Virus record (IMG/VR): IMGVR_UViG_3300033153_006523
Location: 1 to 41,697 of that record
DNA: 41,697 bases
Strand: one strand, 5' to 3'
From: a virus
A program made the position numbers and the translations under genes. The first letter of the stretch is position 1. Each line of letters opens with the position of its first letter. Of the stretch, positions 21,162-29,442 are shown in pieces. The notes under the pieces are model-generated. The model ran no database searches. It had not been told where the DNA came from and saw only the letters and a program-made list of their open reading frames with translations.

Positions 21162-21572
21162 ATGGATTTTGAAATAGTCGATAAAGGGCCGAGTTATAGT
21201 ACTTTGATATGCACAATTGCAACTGCTGTAGTTATTGAAGCTGGAGATATGATTGAGTATGCTTCTGGGCTGCCTGTGAAGGCTACCGCTACAGGAGCTA
21301 AACTTGCATATTCCCCAGCTGCATCAGCTAATGGAGATACGCAAATTGAATTATCAGTAGGAAATGACTTTACCGTCAAAGGGACAGGGGAAGCGGTATT
21401 TGCCGTTGACCAAAAAGGAGACGCTGTTGATTTGGTTGTTGATACTAATGTTCAGTTAATCGATAACGATACGACATCAACTTCAGTATTTATAGTGGAT
21501 GTATCAGAAAACGCGGGGACAGTTGGGTCTACTTCTGATATTCGAGCTAAAATTGCATTGCCGATATATTAA
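21162..21572 (+). CDS. Head decoration/stabilisation protein-like
   Basis: The 136-residue protein is beta-rich with a DUF2190-like opening: TATAVVIEAGDMIEYASGLPVKA, then SPAASANGDTQIELSVGNDF and DVSENAGTVGSTSDIRAKIAL (both in part). Such proteins bind the outside of the capsid lattice. It is placed directly before the major capsid gene. The stop is followed by the TAATCTTTAAC motif found at other joins. Confidence 0.6.
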   Translation: MDFEIVDKGPSYSTLICTIATAVVIEAGDMIEYASGLPVKATATGAKLAYSPAASANGDTQIELSVGNDFTVKGTGEAVFAVDQKGDAVDLVVDTNVQLIDNDTTSTSVFIVDVSENAGTVGSTSDIRAKIALPIY

Positions 21573-21591
21573 TCTTTAACCGTAAACAATT

Positions 21592-22524
21592 ATGACTAGT
21601 GCAGATTACGCTTTGCAGGCGGTGAAAGGGGTTAAGAAATCTTTTGATAACGCATTGCAAAATAAATTATCGGAGTATATGAAACAAGGTTACTTAAAGT
21701 TTTATCGAACTTCTGAAGTTTCTGAAATCTATACTTCAACGGAAGGTATGAGCGGAGTTACAGAGCTTTCTGAGGAAGGTACGCCTCCATCATTGAAGCT
21801 AGAAGACGGTTTCAGTGTGACAATCACTGAAAAACGTTTTGGTGGAGCGATTATAATTCCTGAAAAAGTATATAGACGTGACGGAAGAGATAACTCTCTT
21901 AAGGTAGATACATTCCTCACAAGACAACGTAATCAGTTGCTGATTACAAACACCCATAAGATGGTTACAAACGCGCATCTTATGTACAACGAAGCGTTTA
22001 GTAGCGGGTCAATTTATCTTGCACCTGATTCAGTAGAAATATGTGGAGCGCATACGTGGGCAAGTGGAGATACGTTCGACAACGGCATCACGAATTCTCT
22101 TGATAGTGATGAGGTCGATACTGCCTGGGATTATGCTGGTGCATTTACTGATCCAGCGGGGAAAGAGATGCCTTTGAACTGGACAACTATTGTTGTCAAG
22201 AAAGGTTCAGAAGCAAGTCGTGAAGCTCTGAGGCTTTTTGCTAAAGAGATTACACCGACTGCCATAAACGATATCAATCTTTACGAAGGGGAATTGACAG
22301 TTGTTGAAACTCCATACGTTACTGCAACGAACAAGCTTAACTGGTTTATGCTTGATTTATCAATGTACGATAGTCCTCTCTGCGTAGGTATTGGGGAATA
22401 TCCTACATTGCGTGAACCGATTAAGGAATCAAATGAAGCTATTCGCAGTAACTGTACTGGGTTCTGGAAACAAGGTGTTGTTAATATGCCTTTCCAAATT
22501 TATGGAAGTACGGGCGCTACTTAG
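21592..22524 (+). CDS. Major capsid protein (HK97-fold-like)
   Basis: The 310-residue protein starts with a helical arm (QAVKGVKKSFDNALQNKL), then EGMSGVTELSEEGTPPS and VTITEKRFGGAIIIPEKV, which match the E-loop and P-domain style of HK97-like proteins related to Mu gpT. The TNTHKMVTNAHLMYNEAF helix and the C-terminal ESNEAIRSNCTGFWKQGV support it. It follows scaffold and decoration genes. A stable hairpin lies right after it. It should be the most abundant phage protein. Confidence 0.85.
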   Translation: MTSADYALQAVKGVKKSFDNALQNKLSEYMKQGYLKFYRTSEVSEIYTSTEGMSGVTELSEEGTPPSLKLEDGFSVTITEKRFGGAIIIPEKVYRRDGRDNSLKVDTFLTRQRNQLLITNTHKMVTNAHLMYNEAFSSGSIYLAPDSVEICGAHTWASGDTFDNGITNSLDSDEVDTAWDYAGAFTDPAGKEMPLNWTTIVVKKGSEASREALRLFAKEITPTAINDINLYEGELTVVETPYVTATNKLNWFMLDLSMYDSPLCVGIGEYPTLREPIKESNEAIRSNCTGFWKQGVVNMPFQIYGSTGAT

Positions 22525-22545
22525 GCTAAATTATTATAGAGGCTG

Positions 22546-22566
22546 GGGGAGTGCCTTAAACTCCCC
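22546..22566 (+). terminator. Strong hairpin after the capsid gene
   Basis: GGGGAGT at 22546-22552 and ACTCCCC at 22560-22566 form a perfect 7-bp stem with a 7-base loop. No U-tract follows, so it is either a partial terminator or an mRNA-stabilising element for capsid transcripts. The gap 22525-22639 holds no gene. Confidence 0.5.
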
Positions 22567-22639
22567 GCTCAACCTAAGAGGATAAAACGGCCTGGCTGGG
22601 CTAAATTCCCTCCGCCTAATAATTCTTAATTAATATTAT

Positions 22640-23644
22640 ATGGCTACGAAGAAAAATTATTTTGTATCAAATCTACCAGATGCGCCAGTGATTGATGAAG
22701 ATGGAAATTTTCGTCCTTCAAGTATTTGGGGAAACACCTATTTTGTAGATTATCGAAATGGGTCTGATACAAGCAACGGTCTTTCCAAAGGAAATGCGGT
22801 AAAGACTTTGAGTACTGCATACGGAAAAATTACATCAAACAATCAAGATTTAGTAGTTGTTGATGGTGATTCTTCTGTCCAAGAGGACGGGATGATTACA
22901 TGGGCAAAGAATAGAAGTTATGTTTACGGTTGCGGTGGTGGTGTGTACAGCGGGCAAGGATTCAAGCTTACGCAATCTACTACTGGTAAAGCAGCAGCAA
23001 TAGCAGCAAATATGACTGTTACTGGTGTTAGATGTTCTTTTTCTAACATGAAAACTATTAATGAAGGTACGGATGCAGCTTCGCTTGCAGCAGTGATTGA
23101 CGAAGGTGAAGCGGGGGTATGGAGCAATGTTTCATACTTGAAGCTTTCAGATCTTGACCAAGCAACTGTAGCGAATTTCATTTGTCGCTCTGATAGTGCT
23201 TACATGAATAAGTGTGAGTTTGGATTTGATACATTGCAGCTTACAGCAGACAGGAATAATTTCTGGATTAAACATTCAGGAGGTACAAGATGTAAAGGTT
23301 TAAAAGTACATGATTGTAGATTCGTAAAAAATGGATCGGTGGCTGCTAACACGGGTTGGCAAGTAGCGGTTTATCATACAAGTTCGCTAGCGTTTTACAA
23401 TGAATTTAAAGATTGTACTTTCGCTAATGCGCTTGTTGGTTCTACAAGTTCGATTGCTGCAACTGGAGCAATCAGTTCGGTAGCTTCCTTAGGAGAAGGA
23501 AACATTTTATTTGTAAATTGTGTTACGAATGCAGATGATATGTGTGATGCTACTGGTGCTGGGGATAGTACTCAAATCAAAGTGGTTAATCCTGCCTCTG
23601 ATGATGCAGATTGCGGATTGGGACTTACACCAGTTAGTACTTAA
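22640..23644 (+). CDS. Beta-helix-like structural protein
   Basis: The 334-residue protein starts with NTYFVDYRNGSDTSNGLSKG, a pectate-lyase-type opening, and continues with repeated short strands and turns (SNVSYLKLSDLDQATVANF, YMNKCEFGFDTLQL, KGLKVHDCRFVKNGS), which fit a right-handed parallel beta-helix. It lies just after the capsid gene, so a head fibre or a carbohydrate-binding surface protein is likely. Related opening in the protein at 27619. Confidence 0.6.
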   Translation: MATKKNYFVSNLPDAPVIDEDGNFRPSSIWGNTYFVDYRNGSDTSNGLSKGNAVKTLSTAYGKITSNNQDLVVVDGDSSVQEDGMITWAKNRSYVYGCGGGVYSGQGFKLTQSTTGKAAAIAANMTVTGVRCSFSNMKTINEGTDAASLAAVIDEGEAGVWSNVSYLKLSDLDQATVANFICRSDSAYMNKCEFGFDTLQLTADRNNFWIKHSGGTRCKGLKVHDCRFVKNGSVAANTGWQVAVYHTSSLAFYNEFKDCTFANALVGSTSSIAATGAISSVASLGEGNILFVNCVTNADDMCDATGAGDSTQIKVVNPASDDADCGLGLTPVST

Positions 23645-23661
23645 TCTTTAACTTTTCAGTT

Positions 23662-23772
23662 ATGTGTAAATCAGACATGGAGGAATTGGGGTTGCATCAG
23701 CCTTTAGGTGATGAATCTCCCAAAAAGGAAAAAACTCCAAAAAAGAAAGAAGTGGAAAAGGTAGAAGAGTAA
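23662..23772 (+). CDS. Small charged protein, 36 aa
   Basis: ATG at 23662 starts a 36-codon frame with product MCKSDMEELGLHQPLGDE and a Lys/Glu-rich end (KKEKTPKKKEVEKVEE). It uses the TAATCTTTAAC join of neighbouring structural genes. The product is probably disordered and may tie head proteins together. Spacing suggests a real gene. Confidence 0.5.
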   Translation: MCKSDMEELGLHQPLGDESPKKEKTPKKKEVEKVEE

Positions 23773-23783
23773 AATCTTCTGAT

Positions 23784-23805
23784 GGGGAGTGAGAAATCAC
23801 TCCTC
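23784..23805 (+). terminator. Hairpin with GAAA tetraloop
   Basis: GGAGTGA at 23786-23792, loop GAAA, TCACTCC at 23797-23803, extended by a G-U and a G-C pair to 9 bp. It lies between two genes and has no strong U-tract (GAGTATTTTAT follows 11 bases later). It could be an mRNA processing or stability site. Confidence 0.5.
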
Positions 23806-23832
23806 GGACTGAGTATTTTATAACTAATACAC

Positions 23833-24384
23833 ATGCAAACATGGACAATTAAGGGTAAAACCTATAATCATGAGCAGCTAATGGAGCTGAAGAAGCAAGG
23901 CTTAGATCCTCACAAAGATGAAATAACTATGGTATTTGTTACACCTCACAAGGGTGAAACAAAGGCTCAGGAGAAAGCTAGAAAAGTATCTGCTAGGGGC
24001 GCTGCAGATGAAGCTGCAAAGGTTGCTGATGAAAAAGCTAAATTAGCAGCTGAGAAGGGGGCTTCTGATAGACAAAAAGAAGAAGCTCAAAAGGCTGAGG
24101 CTACCGAAGACAATCCGACTGATGGGGCAAAAGATGAACTTACTGAAGAGGAATGTAAGAAATTTTTAGCAGAAAGAAATATAGATGTCCCAGATGGAGA
24201 GTCACTAGAGAATCTTCGCAAATCTGTTGCTAGTATTGTTTCTAAAGAATCACCTGAAGAATTATCTGGCAAGAAAGAAGAAACAAAAGAAGAGGAATTT
24301 GAAAGACTCAAAAAAGCCAAGGCATGGTTAAGGGCTGAAACTAAAGAAAGATATAATGAACTTAAAAAAGAATTAGCTGTGTAA
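23833..24384 (+). CDS. Coiled-coil structural-region protein with SAP/HeH-like segment
   Basis: The first 40 residues are ordered (WTIKGKTYNHEQLMELKKQG). Residues about 45 to 95 form an Ala/Lys/Glu-rich coiled coil (ADEAAKVADEKAKLAAEKG). A segment LTEEECKKFLAERNIDVPDG then SLENLRKSV resembles a short SAP or HeH helix-extended-helix module, which often binds DNA. The end is again helical (FERLKKAKAWLRAETKERY). It could join head or fibre to DNA or mediate assembly. Function unproven. Confidence 0.55.
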   Translation: MQTWTIKGKTYNHEQLMELKKQGLDPHKDEITMVFVTPHKGETKAQEKARKVSARGAADEAAKVADEKAKLAAEKGASDRQKEEAQKAEATEDNPTDGAKDELTEEECKKFLAERNIDVPDGESLENLRKSVASIVSKESPEELSGKKEETKEEEFERLKKAKAWLRAETKERYNELKKELAV

Positions 24385-24408
24385 TTTATCATTTAATCCT
24401 AACACACT

Positions 24409-26175
24409 ATGAAAGGATCACAAAATGGATACAGGTTGAGAAGCGCACATGGAGATACAATAGATCCACGTCAGCCGCTACCTACCGACAGCGTTGAAGC
24501 TCAGGAAACAACATCTGTGTCTCCAACCTTAACATATACGGGAAAAGCCGCTGCAGGGGCAATTTCTATTGCTTCTGTTTCTCTTAAACCGATAATCGAA
24601 GATTTGGGTAGTCGAGTCGGTTCTTATTGGGGGCAAAAACAGAACATGGTTTATTCAGCACAGATAGATAATAGTCCCAAGAAAGGACCAGAATGGTTGA
24701 CTGCTGTTGTTGAAACCGACGGAAGTGCAACATGTTCTATCTTTGATCCAAGCAAGAATCTTGAAGAAATGTTTGAATCGCTTACTACTACAGTAAAAAG
24801 ATTTATCTTAAAAGTGTATGACAAAGATGGTAGTTCACTTTATGGGTGGGTCATGGGAGTTGCGGTTGCTAGTAATTTGTATACATTTGATATATTTAAT
24901 AATAGATTGACTGAAGGTGCTCAAAACTGGGTTGGGTCTCAGGCTGATTTTGATAGTACTGCGTTAGATAGAGCAGAAATTTATCTTTATAATTCTTCAA
25001 TAGCTTTTGGAACAGGAACAGCTTATACGGAAGAAGTTGAGTGTCCTAAAGAGTATTCAAAAAATAGAGCATTGCAGCTTAAACATGCTGAAACATTGAG
25101 TAATGGTCAATATTTTGTTGATTATATGAGAGGCGAATTTATAGGGCCAAAAGCAGATAATACTGCAAGTGAAACAGTTACATACAATGTTTGGAGTGCT
25201 ATAATTGGAACTTCTTCTGGTGGTCCAACGACAAATGTAAATGTAGATAAAGTAGGAGGAATAGCAGTTAGTGTCAAAAACGACCCTGCTGCTGAACCGC
25301 CTCTTTTTGTAGGTGGAGAGTATGAACTTTTGGGGGCATTGACTACAGATGCAGGCACAGCAGGAGACAAAGTGCCATTCAAAGGGAGCGCATTAGGTGT
25401 TATATATACAAATTTAATTAATATAGCGGGAACGAAAGAGGCAGTACTTTTGGGAGGGGCTACACAGGCTGCGGGTGATGCGGGGGTACAGGCTTTGGTA
25501 GTTAGAAATGATACTTTGGCAGATTTATCAGGTGGTGATGGTAAGTATGGTCCGTTACAAGTAGATGCTACCGGCTCACTGTATGTGAAAGATGCAAACA
25601 GTACTAATATCCCTAATGTAATTGGGACAGACGGGAGTGCAGGGCCAACTATGTGTCTTTCCATGGCTGGAACAAATTCAGGGAACATACAAGAGCTAGA
25701 AGTGAACGCTTCTGGAGAAGTGCATGTAGTACAAGATGTAGCAGCTAATTTGAATATGACTGAAGCAAGTGCGGCTACTATTGCAGGTGATACTACTTCG
25801 ATAGATGGTAAGATGACAGCATGTAATACAGGAGCGATAGTTGGTACAGTGTTACCAACTGCTGTCACAAATATTAATACTTCTGCGGCGGCGGCTAGTT
25901 TGGTAGTCAAAGCAAGTCCGGGAACAGCTTATGAAATTAGAGGACATAACGATAAAGCTTCATCGCAGTATATCCAAGTGCATGATGCATCATCTTTGCC
26001 TGCTGATACAGCAGTCCCAGAAGATGTAATTATAGTACCTGCTGATAGCAATTTCTTTATTTCATATCCGCAGGGCAAAGTCTTTGCAACAGGAATTGTT
26101 GTTAGTAATAGTTCGACTATGGCTACAAAGACAATCGGTTCAGCAGACTGCTGGATTTCGGCAGAATACCTTTAG
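24409..26175 (+). CDS. Large structural protein, fibre or decoration type
   Basis: The 588-residue protein begins MKGSQNGYRLRSAHGDTIDP. The middle has Gly/Thr/Ser-rich, beta-type sequence (VKNDPAAEPPLFVGGEYEL, DGKYGPLQVDATGSLYVKD), and the end is a compact beta domain (GTAYEIRGHNDKASSQYIQVHD, in part; ISAEYL). Low charge and many small residues fit a virion surface protein with several beta domains. It is followed by an HNH gene with its own promoter and then by more fibre-like genes. Confidence 0.55.
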   Translation: MKGSQNGYRLRSAHGDTIDPRQPLPTDSVEAQETTSVSPTLTYTGKAAAGAISIASVSLKPIIEDLGSRVGSYWGQKQNMVYSAQIDNSPKKGPEWLTAVVETDGSATCSIFDPSKNLEEMFESLTTTVKRFILKVYDKDGSSLYGWVMGVAVASNLYTFDIFNNRLTEGAQNWVGSQADFDSTALDRAEIYLYNSSIAFGTGTAYTEEVECPKEYSKNRALQLKHAETLSNGQYFVDYMRGEFIGPKADNTASETVTYNVWSAIIGTSSGGPTTNVNVDKVGGIAVSVKNDPAAEPPLFVGGEYELLGALTTDAGTAGDKVPFKGSALGVIYTNLINIAGTKEAVLLGGATQAAGDAGVQALVVRNDTLADLSGGDGKYGPLQVDATGSLYVKDANSTNIPNVIGTDGSAGPTMCLSMAGTNSGNIQELEVNASGEVHVVQDVAANLNMTEASAATIAGDTTSIDGKMTACNTGAIVGTVLPTAVTNINTSAAAASLVVKASPGTAYEIRGHNDKASSQYIQVHDASSLPADTAVPEDVIIVPADSNFFISYPQGKVFATGIVVSNSSTMATKTIGSADCWISAEYL

Positions 26176-26181
26176 ACTGCC

Positions 26182-26210
26182 TTGTTATCCATTTTAGCCT
26201 ATGCTATGAT
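26182..26210 (+). promoter_or_regulatory. Sigma70-like promoter, leaderless position
   Basis: -35 TTGTTA at 26182-26187, a 17-base spacer, and -10 TATGAT at 26205-26210. The predicted start is at 26217, the A of the HNH start codon. It lies in a 41-base gap inside the late operon. The mobile gene may thus be expressed apart from late transcription. Confidence 0.55.
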
Positions 26211-26216
26211 GGATAT

Positions 26217-26711
26217 ATGAAACTATGTAAAATATGTAGAAGGGCAATACAGAAGGGTTGTAACGAATCGAAGAGATTATTTAAAAAGAGAAAATATTGC
26301 TCGCGTGAATGCTTTTATGTCGGCCATGCTGAATGGATGAGTAATAGGATAATTTCAAAGGAGACGCGGGGAAAACTGAGTAAAGCATTCAAGGGGAGAA
26401 AATTAAGCGAAGAGCAAAAAAGGAAAATTTCGAAATCGAGAAAAGGGAAGATGAGGCGAAGCAACCATTGGAAATGGAAGGGTGGTCGAATTATGCAGAA
26501 TGGTTACTGGGTAATCCTTGTAGGAGCAAATAAATATCGAACTGAACAGCGATTGATTATGGAAGAATATTTAGGGCGAAAATTAAAGAGAGCTGAAATT
26601 GTTCACCACATAAATGGAAATAAATTGGATAATAGAATTGCAAATCTTAAAGTGATGACTCGCGCAGAACATGCAAAATTGCATTATAGTATAGCCAATT
26701 TACTGAATTAA
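26217..26711 (+). CDS. HNH homing endonuclease inserted among fibre genes
   Basis: The protein starts with a zinc ribbon (CKICRRAIQKGC, CSRECFYVGH), then a NUMOD3-like basic region (GKLSKAFKGRKLSEEQKRK, with a second SKSRKGKMRR), then the HNH core: RLIMEEYLGRKLKRAEIV, HHINGNKLDNRIANLKVMTRAEHAKLH (in part). The HNH residues are HH, N and H. It is a free-standing homing endonuclease, likely to cut near its insertion site, in phages that lack it. It breaks the run of structural genes. Confidence 0.9.
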   Translation: MKLCKICRRAIQKGCNESKRLFKKRKYCSRECFYVGHAEWMSNRIISKETRGKLSKAFKGRKLSEEQKRKISKSRKGKMRRSNHWKWKGGRIMQNGYWVILVGANKYRTEQRLIMEEYLGRKLKRAEIVHHINGNKLDNRIANLKVMTRAEHAKLHYSIANLLN

Positions 26712-26730
26712 TCTTTAACAACAATAAATT

Positions 26731-27603
26731 ATGCCAACAAGTGAAGAATCCTTTACACCGGCCAGCACGGCCACATTGACAAATAAAACATTTGATGCGA
26801 ACGGGACGGGGAACTCTTTATCCAACGTAGATATAGCAGATTTAGCTAATGGGACAGATGGGGAACTTATAACGTGGGATGCTAATGCGGCTCCCGCCGC
26901 TGTAGCTGCGGGCACAGCAACGCATGTATTAACTTCAAATGGTGCAGGTGCAGCTCCGACATTCCAAGCAGTGGCTACGGGGGGCGATCCTAAGATGAGA
27001 GTAGCAACATCTTTTGAAACGTCTGGGCGTTTTGGGCAAGCGGTTTTGGGGTCAGGTGTGGTTTCTTTTTCTTCGGATGGGTTAATTATAGACGCTGCTG
27101 CGGCAGCAGCTAGTTCTGCTAGGGCGACCTGGAGTATTGAGGGGAAATTGGGTATAGCGCTAGGAAGTCCTACATTCTCTTGCGGGATAGGACTTAAAAA
27201 TAAAGGGACTGATTGTGATTCGTTTTTTGGATTAGGTAACATTACGGTTGCCACAGCTGGAATTACATATACTGACTTACATATTGGATTTAAAATTACG
27301 TGGGCATCAAGTGGGGCAGCTAGTCTTTATGCTACGCAGGCTGATGGATCTACTGAGACTGCTAGCGGGGCATTGACAACGATAGCTGCTAACGATTTTT
27401 TGGATTTGATTCTTGTCGTTAACTCGACTACTAGTGTTGATTATTACTGGCGTAAAAATGGGGGATCGCTTTCATCGGCGACTAATTTGACAGCGAATTT
27501 AGATGTAGCGTTAGTGACAGGGACAGCTGGATTTGCTGTTTCTAATAAGGATCAATCAAGTCAAACAAGATTTAATCCTTTTCAAGCATCTTGGGAACGT
27601 TAA
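26731..27603 (+). CDS. Tail fibre-like protein
   Basis: The N-terminal 90 residues are a classic phage fibre motif: TNKTFDANGTGNSLSNVDIADL, in part, then DGELITWDANAAP and THVLTSNGAGAAPTFQAV. The C-terminal 180 residues look like a jelly-roll or lectin-like domain (FSCGIGLKNKGTDCDSFFGLG, in part; VDYYWRKNGGSL). It probably binds host surface sugars. It shares its first codons and 22 bases around the start with the next gene. Confidence 0.7.
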   Translation: MPTSEESFTPASTATLTNKTFDANGTGNSLSNVDIADLANGTDGELITWDANAAPAAVAAGTATHVLTSNGAGAAPTFQAVATGGDPKMRVATSFETSGRFGQAVLGSGVVSFSSDGLIIDAAAAAASSARATWSIEGKLGIALGSPTFSCGIGLKNKGTDCDSFFGLGNITVATAGITYTDLHIGFKITWASSGAASLYATQADGSTETASGALTTIAANDFLDLILVVNSTTSVDYYWRKNGGSLSSATNLTANLDVALVTGTAGFAVSNKDQSSQTRFNPFQASWER

Positions 27604-27618
27604 TTCAATTAATAAATT

Positions 27619-28851
27619 ATGCCAACAAGTGACCCTATAGCAAAGTCGACAATAACTGATGGGATAGAAAATATACCTCAATTTGGAGGGAAGATTCATT
27701 ATGTGGATGGAGGTGCGGGTTCAGATACGAATGGAGGAAATTCGCCCAATGATGCTCTTTTGACTATAGGTCAAGGTTTCACTAATGCTAGTGCTGGAGA
27801 CGCGATAAATATTAAAGCAGGAACTTATACTGAAACAGGGTTAACTCTTGGAGTGGCGGGAACTAAAGATTATTTAGAAATGTGGTGTGAGATTGGAACG
27901 CTTTTAGATCCTGCTTCGGGTAATGCATTAACGATTGCAGGGAATTCTTGTAAAGTCTTAGGGCAACTAAAAATCACACCCATTTCTACAGTATCGGGCG
28001 TGGTAGTCAGTGGAGCTGAATGTGTGGTAGAAGATGTGAAGGTTGTCGGTGGGCTGGATTGTTATAGTGTCACGGGTGCAGGAACGATTCTAAACAGATG
28101 TGCAGCAGGATTCCCAGCAGCGGGCGGGTCTGGATATAGCCTCGCAGGAGCGCGAACTAGATTGAGAGGATGTAATACAGTAGGGAATACAACTACTTAC
28201 GGATATAAGATTAGTGGTAATGTAGACACAGGGGTTCTGGAAGATTGCACGTCTGTTGGACATCAAACATCGGGATTTTATATCGCTACAGGTTCACAAG
28301 ATTGGACGTTGTTGAGATGTTCAAGTGGTGCAGGTGATGGAAGGTGGGTAGATGTAGACCATGCAAATGTATGGAGTAATTTCAGTTATGATGATGAGGT
28401 TCACAGTGTTACTACCTTCGCAGGAATCCCTACTGTATATAATATATTTAAGCTAACGGGTTCAGTCAGGATAAGTAGCATATATGGCTCAGTAGAGACA
28501 GTGATACCTAATACTGCTAGTACCATTTATCTACAATTATATTCATCAAATGGGATAGTAGATATGACTGATGCCCCTGGAGTAGATATAAACCAAGCTG
28601 TTCAGGGTGCATTGCTAGTTAGAAACGGTCCATCTACAAGTGAGCTAGATTTAGCAAACCCAAACGCTTTGCCCAAAATGGCTGAAAATACAGACTGGAG
28701 AGACCCGAATACTTTTATAGATATAGTCAAAGATAACGGCGCTGATACTTATGTGAGACTTGTTTTAAGTGCAGCTTTAGCAAGTGGAGCCATAGACTGG
28801 CATTGTCATTGGGAGCCGTTGAGCGACGATGGCTTTCTTGAAGCAGTTTAA
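27619..28851 (+). CDS. Beta-helix tail spike-like protein
   Basis: The pattern IHYVDGGAGSDTNGGNSP, then DALLTIGQGFTNASAGDAIN and IKAGTYTETGLTL, is the opening of pectate-lyase/DUF1565-type beta-helices used in phage tailspikes. Repeated turns (KVLGQLKITPISTVSGVVVS) follow to residue about 260. The C-terminal part is a separate beta domain (GSVRISSIYGSVETVIPN). It may bind or degrade surface polysaccharide. Confidence 0.7.
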   Translation: MPTSDPIAKSTITDGIENIPQFGGKIHYVDGGAGSDTNGGNSPNDALLTIGQGFTNASAGDAINIKAGTYTETGLTLGVAGTKDYLEMWCEIGTLLDPASGNALTIAGNSCKVLGQLKITPISTVSGVVVSGAECVVEDVKVVGGLDCYSVTGAGTILNRCAAGFPAAGGSGYSLAGARTRLRGCNTVGNTTTYGYKISGNVDTGVLEDCTSVGHQTSGFYIATGSQDWTLLRCSSGAGDGRWVDVDHANVWSNFSYDDEVHSVTTFAGIPTVYNIFKLTGSVRISSIYGSVETVIPNTASTIYLQLYSSNGIVDMTDAPGVDINQAVQGALLVRNGPSTSELDLANPNALPKMAENTDWRDPNTFIDIVKDNGADTYVRLVLSAALASGAIDWHCHWEPLSDDGFLEAV

Positions 28852-28869
28852 TAATTTAAAAAATAATTA

Positions 28870-29070
28870 ATGGCTACTGAAATAAACAAAAAGGCAAAAG
28901 TAAGCATTGGATTACTTATTACGATAAGTATTGTAGTGTTTTCTTGCGGAGTATTATGGACGAAGGTTGATTATATGGAGGGGGAACTGAGTAAATTGAC
29001 TATAGAAGTGGCTTCTTTGCATGATGCTATTAAATCTAATTTAGCTTTTAATCCAAAACAGTATGAATAA
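28870..29070 (+). CDS. Membrane protein with outer coiled coil (spanin/holin-like)
   Basis: One TM helix at about residues 12 to 30 (IGLLITISIVVFSCGVLW) is followed by a helical stretch (YMEGELSKLTIEVASLHDAI) that is likely a coiled coil in the periplasm or outside. The size (66) and layout resemble small i-spanin or holin-accessory proteins. The stop overlaps the next start as ATGAATAA. Confidence 0.5.
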   Translation: MATEINKKAKVSIGLLITISIVVFSCGVLWTKVDYMEGELSKLTIEVASLHDAIKSNLAFNPKQYE

Positions 29071-29278
29071 AAAAGTAATTAAATCGCTTCTAATTTCCTT
29101 GGCAGGAATAGCTTTGACGGCGGGAACATATCTAGGCAACGAGGTCATAGATTATCTTTCTACAGGAAATCCAGTCGACTTCAAGACGGCCCTAATAATG
29201 TCTTTATCTGCTATCGGAGCATGGGTAGCAAATACCATAAGGGAGTATGTGAAATTTGCAAAGAAGGAAGGTGAATAA
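29063..29278 (+). CDS. Holin-like small membrane protein
   Basis: The 71-residue protein has two hydrophobic segments, about residues 7 to 24 (SLLISLAGIALTAGTYLG) and 42 to 60 (TALIMSLSAIGAWVANTI), with a charged C-terminus (REYVKFAKKEGE). Two TM helices, small size and a charged end are typical of phage holins that let the endolysin out. It is coupled to the gene before it by an 8-base overlap. No sequence motif proves it. Confidence 0.6.
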   Translation: MNKKVIKSLLISLAGIALTAGTYLGNEVIDYLSTGNPVDFKTALIMSLSAIGAWVANTIREYVKFAKKEGE

Positions 29279-29311
29279 TCTTCAATGTTAATATTTCTTA
29301 ATAAATAAATT

Positions 29312-29431
29312 ATGTCACAATTAAGAGTAACCAAATTATCTAAGAAAACGAAGGGGGGAAAGAAGGGCTTGAGGAAGCCGTCTAACTCCAAGATGAAAGT
29401 ACGAAAGGTCACAAAAGCAAGAGGTTATTAA
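29312..29431 (+). CDS. Very basic 39-residue protein
   Basis: ATG at 29312 opens a 39-codon frame (product MSQLRVTKLSKKTKGGKKG, ending KVRKVTKARGY) with about 15 Lys/Arg and no acidic residue. It sits between the holin-like gene and the adaptor gene, with A/T-rich leaders matching its neighbours. A DNA-binding or internal virion peptide is plausible. Confidence 0.6.
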   Translation: MSQLRVTKLSKKTKGGKKGLRKPSNSKMKVRKVTKARGY

Positions 29432-29442
29432 TAAAATAAATT

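Noticed and set aside
25122-25910. Long minus-strand frame (262 codons) opposite the structural gene
   Set aside because: It is an antisense shadow of the Thr/Ala/Gly-rich coding sequence at 24409-26175; the product is Pro/Ser/Ala/Thr-rich without motifs.
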